A stretch of DNA of 64,000 bases from Spartobacteria bacterium (GTDB lineage Bacteria > Verrucomicrobiota > Verrucomicrobiia > Chthoniobacterales > Chthoniobacteraceae): NCBI GenBank assembly GCA_021324395.1, contig JAJPJG010000030.1:40641-104640 (forward strand). The letters run 5' to 3'. A program made the position numbers and the translations under genes. A model generated the notes under the pieces. It did no database searches. It had not been told where the DNA came from and was given only the letters and a program-made list of their open reading frames with translations. Shown here piece by piece: positions 9,801 through 17,732 of this stretch (the first letter of the stretch is position 1; the number at the start of each line of letters is the position of its first letter).

Positions 9801-10571
9801 CATCTTAATGCGAATACAACCTTCAATGTTGCCAATGTAACAGGTGATGCAAACTCGGACTTGAATGTCTCTGCAACTTTGGTTAACCAGACTGCTAGTC
9901 AGGGCAATGCTGTCGGGGGCCTGACTAAGACCGGCGCAGGCACAATGACGCTTACTGGCAACAATACTTACACCGGCGATACAAATATCAACCAAGGGAC
10001 GCTGGTGGTGAGAGGTTCATTAAGTGGAAGCAAAATCAATGTGAACAGCAGCGGCACATTGTCAGGCGATGGAACAGTCGGATGGGTTGCACTCAATGAT
10101 GGCGGTCTCGTTGCGCCGGGCACAAATGGCATTGGCACGCTCGCCGACAACAATCTCTATTTGGATTGGTATGGGAGCAATGATTCCAATTTTGCCCAGA
10201 TGAAGTTTGACCTGAGCACGATCGACAACAGTTCCGACCAGATCACCGGCCTGTTCAATTTCACAAAAGCAAGCGCAACCGGCACCTTTAAGTTCGATTT
10301 CCTTGGCGGCGGCAACAACAACAATGGTGACCCGATAACAGGCACTGTTTACACGCTGATCCAGTTTAATAGTCTCGGCAATATCAGCGGTGCTCCATTT
10401 ACCGCCGCCGATTTCAGCTACAAAAATCTCGCTCCGGGATTGAGCGGTGCGTTTGTGCTCACTGCTAACAGCCTGCAGTTCGAAGTCGTGCCTGAGCCTG
10501 GCACATGGGCGATGCTGCTCGGCGGCGTAAGCGTGCTCGGCTTCTACCGAAAGCTGCGCCGAAACAGATAA
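3807..10571 (+). CDS. Giant PEP-CTERM beta-strand-repeat protein
   Basis: A 2254-residue secreted protein, three times longer than its neighbour and paralogous to it. The N-terminus carries the same RLVKYLTMALGLSV signal-peptide core, and the C-terminus has VPEPGTW, a hydrophobic helix and RKLRRNR. The body holds many autotransporter-associated repeats (for example NGTLVLNGANTYSGGTTINAG). Longer blocks are duplicated: one unit starting PKWTG or PIWTG recurs near residues 600 and 1670, and a collinear block at 7650-8198 recurs at 9432-9980. It has no protease, lectin or barrel domain that I recognise. A long beta-solenoid surface or matrix fibre is the likely form. Such repeats invite slippage or recombination, so length may vary between strains. 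The start is the ATG that begins the conserved signal peptide. Confidence 0.85.
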   Translation: MSQSAKSTRQSRLVKYLTMALGLSVGMSGSGEAATWVGGTSTDWNNTANWNGAPAGNNDTVNVSTGNFPIITSNSTFTPVDIFVGSGSGATGRLDHRAGTAATGNGNWFFVGVNSGTGIYNLADTSVTSGGVSGFGMGSGSLTAGRFYVGGADFNGSGTGTANINTSGTLATTTGGGVSISVGQAGTGTMNLQNGTLYAPGEFWIGAGGNGVVNMSGGSITSGQWFVVGRSGTGSFIQSGGTVTGGTSSGVFTTIGSFGGSQGTVNVSGGTFNSPNQIYVGEGGTGTLNVSGSGSVIVGNATEGLRLAVNSGAVGTVNLNGGTIQAKIVSSGTAGTSTFNFNGGTLQAGASSGTFMTGLNFAKVLTGGAKINSNGFDVTIGQALTSGTSNDGGLTKSGNGSLTLTGADTYVGATTVNAGTLALGGAGSVNNSSGIVINGSGTKFLQNSSVASTPNVTLTQGTLAGTGTVGAVTVGAGTGGIVSNGSGVSGNTGSLTIGSLTFSGVGALSLNLAGGNSTATPGVIVTNALTTPNSSGAVTVNVSPTNPLTLGTTYNLLSYGSFSGSLSDFVYGGNSARLTGVFGTSSNFLTLTVNGDAPKWTGLDNGNWQVGSTGANSNWKLQTAGTATNYIDGDLVLFDDTAQGTTNVNIAANVTPGASITFNNTAKDYTVSSSGGFGIGGSGSLLKNGTGKLTISSSNSYTGATTVNNGTLNIQNNNALGNSSGVTVASGASLELQGTALTVDRALNLSGTLRNVSGANTYSGSLALGGSTNVIVQVDTGSLALTNSGGIAGTDANLTVSGSGNSSVAGVIATGVGSLTKNGNGTLVLNGANTYSGGTTINAGTLQINTTAGAANSGTFNLNGGAFKINSSAANFNYAPSINLTAAGSTLGNIGSQINYTGALNGNNNALNIANANTSVLYINAPVTGVTQFNVQSGAMGFDINVGNNRGTASVNVTNGASLWYAGNNTNPVTNNLIFNGGDGMNNAGALYYEGGVPVPAALTGTITLASGTTGIGSQFGDTITLNGSITGAGALKQLNANTIISGSNDYSGGTTITAKILTANSSTALGSGAVSISAASGAQLALGSNVNVANALAINGGGVSGQGALYVPTGDATYNGAINITGAPNAGGHFASGTGILTVSGPVTSSVDVTVRAGTVLFSNTGSSYSTLSLLGGTTKVGATNALPVGATANIGTATSEQNAVLDLNGFNQTLAGITKGAQTAKIINNGLSDATLTTTGNSTYNGWLQDGATNKLALTVNSGSLTLGGTSTFTGDVNVNGGTLLVNFSNNFANPTSSALGNPQAVRNINVNNGGTLNFVQGDTLGGATTNVASTLVINQGGTVTNTGGNFTTLGAVQLNGGTLTGVGGAIPNYQMYALRGDVTVGGTTASTISGSGANAGYHLNTNTTFNIADVTGNSNSDLNVSGILVDQTGSQDSAAGGFTKNGAGTMTLTGNSTYTGVTTISNGVLQLGDGTNGNDGTIVSTGGVVDNSSLVYNRFGTVTSSYAISGGGAVTKIGAGTQILSGSNNYTGATNINVGTLGFSTLQSSIGDVVVASNAILSVKQAIANQTLLSTNSLTLGNSTLTFDFNNLDSSAALMSTNGLTLNGTTGFSMQNGALLSTGTHQLLTYASFGGGGSLLTGTTYHLTARNTGQVINDTNNSALSLVVIANTPIWTGSNGSAWDIETTQNWKSAGLATTYFQTATSGTDSVIFDDTASNTNVDLAMNVAPLGVLVDNSTKSYLISGTGGFGIGGSTSLVKQGSNTLTLTGSNSYTGGTTIKAGTIAINNANSLGDSSGAVTINNGAKLEALNAITTSRSFLLTGTGTIQTDSDTYEVDGVVGNGLSTGSLTKTGNGTLRLTAANTFTGDININGGTLLADRTNNAVNPTTSALGNSQSTRNIIVNNGGTLNFVQGDTLGGATSTVVSTLVINPGGTVTNAGGNFTTLGPVQLNGGTLTGVGGANSSYQMYSLRGDVTVGGTSASTISGSGSNAGYHLNANTTFNVANVTGDANSDLNVSATLVNQTASQGNAVGGLTKTGAGTMTLTGNNTYTGDTNINQGTLVVRGSLSGSKINVNSSGTLSGDGTVGWVALNDGGLVAPGTNGIGTLADNNLYLDWYGSNDSNFAQMKFDLSTIDNSSDQITGLFNFTKASATGTFKFDFLGGGNNNNGDPITGTVYTLIQFNSLGNISGAPFTAADFSYKNLAPGLSGAFVLTANSLQFEVVPEPGTWAMLLGGVSVLGFYRKLRRNR
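7650..8198 (+). repeat. Internal duplication, copy A
   Basis: About 549 bases inside the giant PEP-CTERM gene recur 1782 bases downstream with no net indel (fixed points such as ACAATGAC at 8160 and 9942 keep the same offset). The encoded blocks are very similar (shared NGGTLNFVQGDTLGG and AGYHLN). Divergence is mainly scattered substitutions, which suggests an old but length-constrained duplication. Confidence 0.7.
9432..9980 (+). repeat. Internal duplication, copy B
   Basis: Second copy of the block described at 7650-8198, offset by exactly 1782 bases (594 codons). It encodes a similar beta-strand stretch immediately before the C-terminal segment. Confidence 0.7.
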
Positions 10572-10722
10572 GCATACCTTGCCACAGGTAGTTCGTGCCC
10601 GCGAATGCTCGCGCGAGTTGCCTGGGGGAATACGGAGCACGAATTCGTATTCGGAACGTAACGTTTGCCTCTGAGTGCGCTGCCGCAGTGCTATGGTTGA
10701 AAAAGATTGCTGACATCTTAAT

Positions 10723-13700
10723 TTGCGAGTGCTAAACTTCCACGTCCGTATGCCACCGACCCCCCCACGGGTAGCATGCGCTTTGCTCGGCTGTAAACGA
10801 GTCGCTATTTCGATAGTCGAAGCGAAGCGATTTAGAACAAGCAAACTCTGGTGCAAAGCAGCAGTGTTTTGCGTGCTCATGCTGCCGGTTGGTTTTCATG
10901 GCACCTTCGCGGCAGCCCAGGACGTGATGGGCAAAGAGACTGCGGCTGCGGAGTTGACAAAGACTTTCAATTCCGCAATGCAAGCTTTCCAGTCGGGTGA
11001 CTACCAGACTGCGGCCACCAACCTTGAAAGCGTCATAGCGAAGGCCGCCGATTCGCCGCAGTTGGAACCGGTCTATTTTACGCTAGGCGCTTCCTACTTT
11101 AACCTCGAGCAATATGACAAAGCGGTGGAGACACTCAAAAAATACAAGGAGAAATTCCCGCAGGGAGCGCGTATTGGAGATGCGACCTTTTGCATAGGTC
11201 AGGCCAGCTTCATGAGCAAAAACTACGGCGAAGCTGTCGCGGCTTTTTCACAACTTGAGAGCATTCCTCAGCTTCGTGAGCAGGCGCTGCAATATGAGGC
11301 TGCGGCTTACAAGGAAGACGGCAAGATCGATGAAGCGATAGCTACTCTCGAGAAGCTGGTTTCGCCCGACATTAAATCCACAATCGGAGTCAACGGAGCG
11401 ATGACTCTAGCGGGCCTTTATGCCGACAAGAAAGAGCCTGTCAAAGCGACGGCTATGATTCGCAAAGTATTTCAGAAGCTCGATCTGGTGGATAATATGG
11501 TTCGTCTCAATGCGATGGCTGTAGAACTAGGGGACAATCTTCTGGGTGATGAAAAGCCGGGTGAAGCCATCGAAGCTTACCGCAATGTCCGTTCCCGCGA
11601 CGATGTCCTCAGGTTCCAAGCGGGAAGAGTGCTTCTGGCGCAAAAAAAGGTGGATGCAAACATCGCGGCGATGAAAGCCAATCCAGCAGATGCCGCAAGC
11701 TATGTGGCCACGCACGCAAGACTCAAAGATGAACTGGCCAAAGCAAAGAAGCTTTACGAGGAAGCGCAAAAGCTTCCCGACTTCATGCCCGAGCTTCTTC
11801 TTCGCGAAGGAAAAGCATGGTATGAGTGGGATAAGAAATGGGAATCAATCGTGGCTTTCAACCGGCTGCTAAAGAAGTATCCGCAAGCCAAGGAACGGGA
11901 GCCCGCGCTTTTTGCAATGCTGACTGCTTATACCGATGTCAACCAGCCGGTGCGCGCCCAGCAGTTGTGCGATCAGTATTTGAAAGAGTTTCCGCATGAG
12001 CGGAACACGGATACCGTTGCTTATCTGCTCGGTGCGACTGCGCTGCAAGCTAATGATCCCAAAGGTGCGGAGACTTACTTTGGACGAATGCTCGAAAGCC
12101 GGCCGGATAGTTCGTTGAAGGAAGATATGCGCTTCCTTCTCGCAAATGCGAGGTTTGCCCAAGGGAAGTTCGATGAGGCTATTCGCGACTATAAGAAGTA
12201 TCTCGAGGATTTTCCAAATGGCCATCGCGTGGAGGAAGCAGTCTATCGCATAGGTGCTGCAGAGGTATTTTCGGGTAAGTATGAAGAAGCGCTTGGCGGA
12301 CTTGGCGATTACCTGACCAAATATCCGAAAGGAACATTTGCGTCTGACGCGAAATATCGCGTGATGGTGTGCAAATATGCCGGCCAGCTTTACGGTGACA
12401 TTGTTACGGGCGTTCCAAGCTGGCGACAAGAGTTTCCGAATGATGCTATGGAAGGAGAAGTCCTGGCTTTGCTCGGCGACGCACTTGCAGCGCAAGGCAA
12501 AACGGCCGACGCCATCCCCGTTTACATCGAGTCCTACAAAAAGGCGACCACTGATGAGGTGCTAAACTATTCGTTATTTGAAGCCAGTAAAAACATGCAG
12601 AAGCTCGGCAAATGGCAGGACGTGACGCAGCTCTTTCAGGAATTTGTGAACAGCAATCCGGACCATTTATCGGTCGTTCCAGCCATGTTCTGGATTGGCA
12701 AATCCCTCGCGCACGAAGGGAAGACGGATGAAGCAAAGCAATACCTGGTCGGTCAGCTAAAACGCTATATCGGCGATCCACAGCGAGAAGCAGTCGAACA
12801 ACTGCTGCAACAACTCGCACAGCTTTGTTCGAAGCGCCCGCGTATAGTTGCTGCAGCAACGCCGGAGTCCTCGCCAATACCGCCAGCTAGCGCCGCGCCT
12901 CCCGCTTCGCCGATAGTTATTGCTACGCCGACACCATTGCCGCCTTACGATGCAGTAGGTGAATTGGCCAAGCAATTGCAGCCATTGGAGGAAAGCGCCA
13001 ACGCTACAGCGAGGGCCCGATTGCTATATACGAAAGCCGAACTGGCGACCATTCGCAGAAAACCGGATGAACACGATAAGCTGCTTGCTCAGATCGGCGA
13101 GCAGTTCAAGCCGGAGGAATTAAGTCCGCTGCTGCTGGCGGAGGCTGGCGACTATCAGCTCGCAAGAGGTCGGCTTGATCGAGCGGCCGCTTTTTACAAT
13201 CAACTCAAAGACTATTTTCCAAAGAGCAACTATCTCGACTATGCGTTTGTAGGACTCGGCGAGATCGCCTTTGCCAACAAACAGTATGACTCAGCACTGG
13301 ATTTGTTCAGTGAAGCTGCGGACAAGCTTGCGCAATCGAAGCTGAAGGACGCTACGATTGGTAAGGCAAAGACCTTGCTGGAGCTTGGTAAATACGACGA
13401 ATCCAAGAAGCTTTTCGAGCAGGTGGCAACTGTTCGCGAGTGGCGTGGCGAATCGACCGCGTATGCAGTTTACAAGATGGGCGACCTTGAAGCGCGCCAG
13501 GGGCATTGGGCCGAAGCGATTGCACACTATCAGCGCGTTTTTGTCTTATATCAAAGGTATCTGCCATGGGTCGCGAAAGCCTATATTGGCAGCGCAGAAA
13601 GCTTCGATAAGCTAGGCAAGCGACAGGAAGCCATCGATCACCTCAAGGAGATGTTGCGCAACGAAAAACTCCAAAAGTTTCCGGAAACAAATCAAGCAAA

Positions 13701-13731
13701 ACAAATGCTGCAAGAATGGGGTGCCGCATGA
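10723..13731 (+). CDS. Large TPR-repeat secreted/periplasmic protein
   Basis: A product of up to 1002 residues made of tetratricopeptide-type helical hairpins from about residue 75 to the end (for example FQSGDYQTAATNLESVI and FNLEQYDKAVETLKKYKEKFP), with a Pro/Ala-rich linker near residues 710-745 separating two TPR blocks. A hydrophobic signal-like segment lies near residues 45-65, unusually far in. The listed start is TTG, and ATG codons at 10750 or 10879 are alternatives that would place the signal closer to the N-terminus. It opens an operon with another TPR protein, ExbB, two ExbD and a TonB-like protein. TPR proteins in such operons are thought to act in the periplasm as partners of the energised complex (inference). 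A YbgF-like role is possible but not shown. Confidence 0.8.
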   Translation: MRVLNFHVRMPPTPPRVACALLGCKRVAISIVEAKRFRTSKLWCKAAVFCVLMLPVGFHGTFAAAQDVMGKETAAAELTKTFNSAMQAFQSGDYQTAATNLESVIAKAADSPQLEPVYFTLGASYFNLEQYDKAVETLKKYKEKFPQGARIGDATFCIGQASFMSKNYGEAVAAFSQLESIPQLREQALQYEAAAYKEDGKIDEAIATLEKLVSPDIKSTIGVNGAMTLAGLYADKKEPVKATAMIRKVFQKLDLVDNMVRLNAMAVELGDNLLGDEKPGEAIEAYRNVRSRDDVLRFQAGRVLLAQKKVDANIAAMKANPADAASYVATHARLKDELAKAKKLYEEAQKLPDFMPELLLREGKAWYEWDKKWESIVAFNRLLKKYPQAKEREPALFAMLTAYTDVNQPVRAQQLCDQYLKEFPHERNTDTVAYLLGATALQANDPKGAETYFGRMLESRPDSSLKEDMRFLLANARFAQGKFDEAIRDYKKYLEDFPNGHRVEEAVYRIGAAEVFSGKYEEALGGLGDYLTKYPKGTFASDAKYRVMVCKYAGQLYGDIVTGVPSWRQEFPNDAMEGEVLALLGDALAAQGKTADAIPVYIESYKKATTDEVLNYSLFEASKNMQKLGKWQDVTQLFQEFVNSNPDHLSVVPAMFWIGKSLAHEGKTDEAKQYLVGQLKRYIGDPQREAVEQLLQQLAQLCSKRPRIVAAATPESSPIPPASAAPPASPIVIATPTPLPPYDAVGELAKQLQPLEESANATARARLLYTKAELATIRRKPDEHDKLLAQIGEQFKPEELSPLLLAEAGDYQLARGRLDRAAAFYNQLKDYFPKSNYLDYAFVGLGEIAFANKQYDSALDLFSEAADKLAQSKLKDATIGKAKTLLELGKYDESKKLFEQVATVREWRGESTAYAVYKMGDLEARQGHWAEAIAHYQRVFVLYQRYLPWVAKAYIGSAESFDKLGKRQEAIDHLKEMLRNEKLQKFPETNQAKQMLQEWGAA

Positions 13732-14615
13732 AGCCACTGCTTCGTTTGATGCTCGGCTTTGTATTAGTAGCTTCGGCAGCCGCGCAAAATATCATTTTAA
13801 AAGATGGCAAAGTGATAGCTACCAAAGGTGTGCGGCGCACCGGCGACATTATTATGGCTACAATAGAGCTATCGGGAACGACAGCCGCGCAACCTAGTCC
13901 GGCCGGACAGGTGCAAGCTATTAGAACTGGCGAATTCGGGTATCCTATCGCGCAGATTTACAAGATCGATTTTCCAGAGCCTGCGCAGTTAAATGCGGCG
14001 GCGGCTTTGGTTAATTCAGGTAAAGCCATCGACGCTATAAAACAAATCGAGCCTGTGCTTGCTTACTACGATGCCGTTCGCGATGCTCCGGGAAGTTGGT
14101 GGAGTGACGCCCTTATTTTAAAAATACAAGCGCTGCTAAGTCTGGGTAACTATGACGCGGCAGATCGTTTGGCGAGCCAAATGGAGCGCATAGCAACAGA
14201 TCCCGAAGCTATTGATGCAGCCAGGGTCTATGTTGCGGCAGGGCTTGCGCGCAAGGGTGATCACGCGAAAGCGCTGCAGGTATACGATGCAGTGCTGAAC
14301 GAAGCTACTCGGCCGCAAACACTGGCCGTGTCCGCAGCGAATAAAGGAGTGAGTCATCTCGCGCGCAGAGAGTGGGAGGCGGCTCTACTTTCAGTGCTTG
14401 AAGTGCCGGTTTTCTATCCCAGGCAGGAAGCGTTGATGCCTTCTGTTTTGCTAAGTTCTGCACGCGCTTACATTGGGCTTGAAGACTATAACCGCGCTAA
14501 ATCAGCTCTGGGCGAACTTGGCTCAAAATTCCCCTCCACGCCTGAAGGAGCTCAGGCAAAAAGCGAACTGGATAGAATAGCAAAATTGGAAAAAACACCG
14601 CAATCTGCAAAATAG
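13728..14615 (+). CDS. Secreted TPR-like protein
   Basis: A 295-residue product with a clear signal peptide (MKPLLRLMLGFVLVASAAAQ). A short N-terminal domain (IILKDGKVIATKGVRR, a beta-hairpin-like stretch) is followed by helical TPR-like repeats from about residue 80 (AAALVNSGKAIDAIKQIEP, GDHAKALQVYDAVL, LEDYNRAKSALGEL). The ATG at 13728 overlaps the TGA of the upstream gene (ATGA), which supports it over the in-frame ATG at 13716 and implies translational coupling. It probably works with the larger TPR protein and the ExbB/ExbD complex. The exact function is unknown. Confidence 0.8.
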   Translation: MKPLLRLMLGFVLVASAAAQNIILKDGKVIATKGVRRTGDIIMATIELSGTTAAQPSPAGQVQAIRTGEFGYPIAQIYKIDFPEPAQLNAAAALVNSGKAIDAIKQIEPVLAYYDAVRDAPGSWWSDALILKIQALLSLGNYDAADRLASQMERIATDPEAIDAARVYVAAGLARKGDHAKALQVYDAVLNEATRPQTLAVSAANKGVSHLARREWEAALLSVLEVPVFYPRQEALMPSVLLSSARAYIGLEDYNRAKSALGELGSKFPSTPEGAQAKSELDRIAKLEKTPQSAK

Positions 14616-14626
14616 AAACGTAATCA

Positions 14627-15460
14627 ATGAAACTAAAAACAATCATCCTGGCAATATTCCTTGTTACCGGAGTATTGCTGACCATTGGAGTAGCACAACA
14701 GCCGGCTTCACCGCCGGCAAACGCGGATACCAAGCCAGCCGTTCACAACAAGAGTCTTTGGGAACAGATTCGTGAAGGCGGTTGGGTTATGGTGCCCATT
14801 GGGTTATGCTCAGTGCTGACAGTCTATCTTATCTGGGAAGGAATTGTCCGCACCAGTCAGAAACGCGTAATGCCACCCGAGCAAGTCGATACCTTAAAGT
14901 CTATCTTTCCTACGGGTGACTATGTGGGAGCTTACAATTACTGCAAGCAGCATCCATCGCCTTTTACAAACGTTTGCCGTGTTGCGATTAGTCTAATTGG
15001 AGAGGGGAAGGAGGCTGTAGAAGAGGGAATTATTGCCGAGATGGCAAAAGAGGATTCAAAGATGCAGACATATATTTCCTACCTCTCAGTTATCGGCGTT
15101 TGCACGCCGATGATCGGTTTGCTTGGCACTGTCACAGGAATGATCGGGGCCTTCGCGGTGCTGGGCAGTCAGGGCATTGGCGATCCCTCTGCGCTTTCAG
15201 CCAAGATCGGCGAGGTTCTTATCGCCACTGCGTCCGGTTTGTTTATCGCGATCCCGGCTTTCGGATCGTTCTATTTTTTGCGCAACCGCGCTGTTAAAGC
15301 ATTGCACGATATCGAAGACACAGTCGTTCTGCTCTTTCGCAAGATGCCTTACGAACTTGCCGCAGGTGTCCATATCGGCGATGAGCAACTCTATGCTGGA
15401 ACGCCAAATTGGATTACCGCACACGAAAGTGGTGAAGCGGGCGAAGCAGTGCCAGCCTAA
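14627..15460 (+). CDS. MotA/TolQ/ExbB-family proton channel protein
   Basis: A 277-residue inner-membrane protein of the ExbB/TolQ family, which with ExbD forms the proton-driven motor that powers TonB or Tol systems. A signal-peptide-like segment (residues 1-23) precedes a periplasmic spacer, a first membrane helix near residues 50-70 (VMVPIGLCSVLTVYLIW), a cytoplasmic domain, and two further helices with the family pattern PMIGLLGTVTGMIGAF and IATASGLFIAIPAFGSFYF. An added N-terminal signal peptide is common in ExbB of this type. It lies 11 bases after the TPR gene and 30 before ExbD-1, in one operon. Confidence 0.9.
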   Translation: MKLKTIILAIFLVTGVLLTIGVAQQPASPPANADTKPAVHNKSLWEQIREGGWVMVPIGLCSVLTVYLIWEGIVRTSQKRVMPPEQVDTLKSIFPTGDYVGAYNYCKQHPSPFTNVCRVAISLIGEGKEAVEEGIIAEMAKEDSKMQTYISYLSVIGVCTPMIGLLGTVTGMIGAFAVLGSQGIGDPSALSAKIGEVLIATASGLFIAIPAFGSFYFLRNRAVKALHDIEDTVVLLFRKMPYELAAGVHIGDEQLYAGTPNWITAHESGEAGEAVPA

Positions 15461-15490
15461 GCTAGTTATTATGCAAAGGAGACCGATCTA

Positions 15491-15949
15491 ATGGCAGGCG
15501 GAGGCGGAGGCGGCAAAGGCGAACCAGAGTTTCAAGTAGCACCGATGATCGATGTGCTGCTGGTGCTCCTCATTTTCTTCATGTCGATTACGTCGGCGCA
15601 AGTGCTGAAAGTGGATAAGAGCATCACCTTGCCGATTGCACCGAATGCCATCAAAAAAGATACCTCCCGTAGTGAAGCGGTGGTAAATGTCCGGTGGGAC
15701 GAAGCTGCAAAGAAGGCGACCTATGTCATGGATGACCGGGTGATACCTACGCTTGATGATTTGACTAAGGCGCTTGCCGACGCAAAAAAAATCGGCGAGA
15801 CAAAGGTTTCAAAAGGCCCGAATCCGGCATTTCGTTGTGTCATTCGCGGCGAACGCACTGCGATGGCAAAGAGCATTACTGCTGCGATGAATGCCGCTGC
15901 CGCAGCGGGGATTGGTGAAATAGCTATTTCAGCAGTGAATCGAGACTAG
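15491..15949 (+). CDS. ExbD/TolR-family protein 1
   Basis: A 152-residue single-pass membrane protein. A Gly-rich cytoplasmic start is followed by FQVAPMIDVLLVLLIFF, with the conserved proton-carrying Asp at residue 21 in the membrane helix, then a periplasmic TolR-like domain. It pairs with the ExbB-like protein upstream. The Gly-rich first eight residues (AGGGGGGKG) are unusual but common in genes of this bacterial group. It differs clearly from the second ExbD, suggesting a heteromeric motor. Confidence 0.9.
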   Translation: MAGGGGGGKGEPEFQVAPMIDVLLVLLIFFMSITSAQVLKVDKSITLPIAPNAIKKDTSRSEAVVNVRWDEAAKKATYVMDDRVIPTLDDLTKALADAKKIGETKVSKGPNPAFRCVIRGERTAMAKSITAAMNAAAAAGIGEIAISAVNRD

Positions 15950-15955
15950 CTTGTC

Positions 15956-16408
15956 ATGAAGCGCTCGCGTAAAAGGAAAAACCATTTCGACACTGAGCTA
16001 GGGTTTCAAATTGCCCCTATGATCGATGTCGTCTTTGTCATCATGCTTTTCTTCATGGTGATGGCAGGCGCAGTAAAGGTTGAGCGCGAGATTAACAGCA
16101 AGCTGCCAGGCACGGCGGAGACATCCGAGCCTACCGAATTTGTCGACGAGGTAATCATTAATATTTCCGATGCAGGCGAAGTAACTCTCAACGACGAGCC
16201 AATGGATTCTGCGAGCAGTAAAGAAATGTCGCAGCTTCGCGGCACATTGCTTCGTGCAAAGCAAAGCAGCGATGCTGCCAAGTCACAGCTTATGGTAACG
16301 ATCGTCAGCGAGCCCGAGGCACGCTACAGTCGGGCGGTGGATGTGCTTGATGCTCTCGCCGCGGCGCAGATTGAGAATGTGAGTTTCACCACTACTGACG
16401 AAGAATGA
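15956..16408 (+). CDS. ExbD/TolR-family protein 2
   Basis: A 150-residue ExbD homologue starting six bases after the first. A basic N-terminus (KRSRKRKN) precedes FQIAPMIDVVFVIMLFFMV, with the conserved Asp at residue 24, then a periplasmic domain ending in FTTTDEE. The start is the ATG just after the upstream stop, and its own stop overlaps the next ATG (ATGA). Two non-identical ExbD genes in a row are known from TonB-type operons in several phyla. Confidence 0.9.
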   Translation: MKRSRKRKNHFDTELGFQIAPMIDVVFVIMLFFMVMAGAVKVEREINSKLPGTAETSEPTEFVDEVIINISDAGEVTLNDEPMDSASSKEMSQLRGTLLRAKQSSDAAKSQLMVTIVSEPEARYSRAVDVLDALAAAQIENVSFTTTDEE

Positions 16409-17640
16409 GTCCATCGGATTTTTCAAATCAGTTGGACTCCGAAAGTAGCTCTGAGCCGTCAAAGCGCAATTTTTGGATACGGCTCGCAGGCAGCAAGGTT
16501 CTTGTATTCAGCGTGCTTTTGCACCTGCTATTCGGAGTCGTCGCAACGGTGTGGATTGTGCAGAGCATCCAAGCCAAGCGAAAGATAACCTTTGAAAGTG
16601 CTCCCGGCACTCCGAACCCGAGCACCCGCGCCCTGGAACACAAGGTTAATATGGCGCGCAAGCAACAAACCATGAGTGCGCCGGCTCAAGCGAAACGGAT
16701 TGCTACCACAGGACTGGCAAAGATCACGCTGCCGGACATGCCATCGCTGCCATCAGCGACTGACCTGACACCAAACAAGATGGGCGGAATGGGTGGAAAT
16801 GGAGTAGGATTTGGTCCAGGTGGCGGGATGGGTGGAGGCGGCGGAGGAAATGGAAAAGGCCTAACTATGTTCGGTATGCGCGAAGGGGGTGCGGGACTTG
16901 CCGGCACGTTTTATGACTTAAAACAAACGCGCGATCGTCGTCCTACTGGCATGGATCCACACAAATATGCCGATGAGCTAACCAGGTTTGTCCAAAACGG
17001 TTGGAGCCAAAGTGTGCTGGAGAAGTATTTCAAAGGCCCGCAGGCACTTTATGCGCAGCAAATCTTCGTTCCCTCAATGCCCGCCGACGAAGGCCCCAAG
17101 GCATTTGGACTGGAAAAGGACGTCCAACCCGGCATGTGGGTGGCGTATTACAGAGGCAGGGTCAGCCCGACGGTAAGTGGAAGGTATCACTTTATAGGTG
17201 GAGGTGATGATGTTCTAATGGTGCGCTTCGACCAGCGCCTGGCGCTCGCGCGGAATTGGGATAATCCAGGCTTCGGCGTCATCCAGACTCGCTGGCGTTC
17301 TCAGCATAACTATGACTATCACTTCCCCCGTCCAGAGCTACCGATTCCAAATGGCTTCGGCGAGGGCGAGGGCTTCGATGTAACCGCCGGATCATCCTAT
17401 CCTATCGAGGTGCTTATCGGCGAACAGCCCGGCGGTCTTTTTTCCGCGTCGCTACTCATCAAAAAGGAAGGCGACACTTACGAGAAGGATCCTTCGACTG
17501 GGCAGCCGCTCTTTCCGGTATTCCGGCTAACTACAACTCCGCTTCCTCCTGCGGAAAACGGCGCACACTATGCTCCTCATGCAGAAAAGGACGGACCTGT
17601 CTGGAAGCTTATTCCATCTACATCATCGTTCCTGCCATAA
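16405..17640 (+). CDS. TonB-position membrane-anchored PA14-like protein
   Basis: A 411-residue protein in the position where TonB or TolA would be expected. A short cytoplasmic segment and one membrane helix near residues 32-52 (VLVFSVLLHLLFGVVATVW) are followed by a charged linker, a Gly-rich stretch (about residues 131-153) and a C-terminal domain with PA14-like features (AGTFYDLKQTRD, GMWVAYYRGRVSPTVSGRYHFIGGGDDVLMVRFD). There is no classical Pro-rich TonB spacer or TonB C-terminal domain. It probably transmits motor force to, or senses, a glycan or envelope component; that is inference. ATGA overlap with ExbD-2 shows it belongs to the operon. Confidence 0.75.
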   Translation: MSPSDFSNQLDSESSSEPSKRNFWIRLAGSKVLVFSVLLHLLFGVVATVWIVQSIQAKRKITFESAPGTPNPSTRALEHKVNMARKQQTMSAPAQAKRIATTGLAKITLPDMPSLPSATDLTPNKMGGMGGNGVGFGPGGGMGGGGGGNGKGLTMFGMREGGAGLAGTFYDLKQTRDRRPTGMDPHKYADELTRFVQNGWSQSVLEKYFKGPQALYAQQIFVPSMPADEGPKAFGLEKDVQPGMWVAYYRGRVSPTVSGRYHFIGGGDDVLMVRFDQRLALARNWDNPGFGVIQTRWRSQHNYDYHFPRPELPIPNGFGEGEGFDVTAGSSYPIEVLIGEQPGGLFSASLLIKKEGDTYEKDPSTGQPLFPVFRLTTTPLPPAENGAHYAPHAEKDGPVWKLIPSTSSFLP

Positions 17641-17732
17641 CTAGCAATAACAATTGTGGCTTTGTAATCCGCCACCGTGCAATGATCTTATCGATTCCGA
17701 CTCGGGCCAACCAACTATTCTCTCACTTGAAA

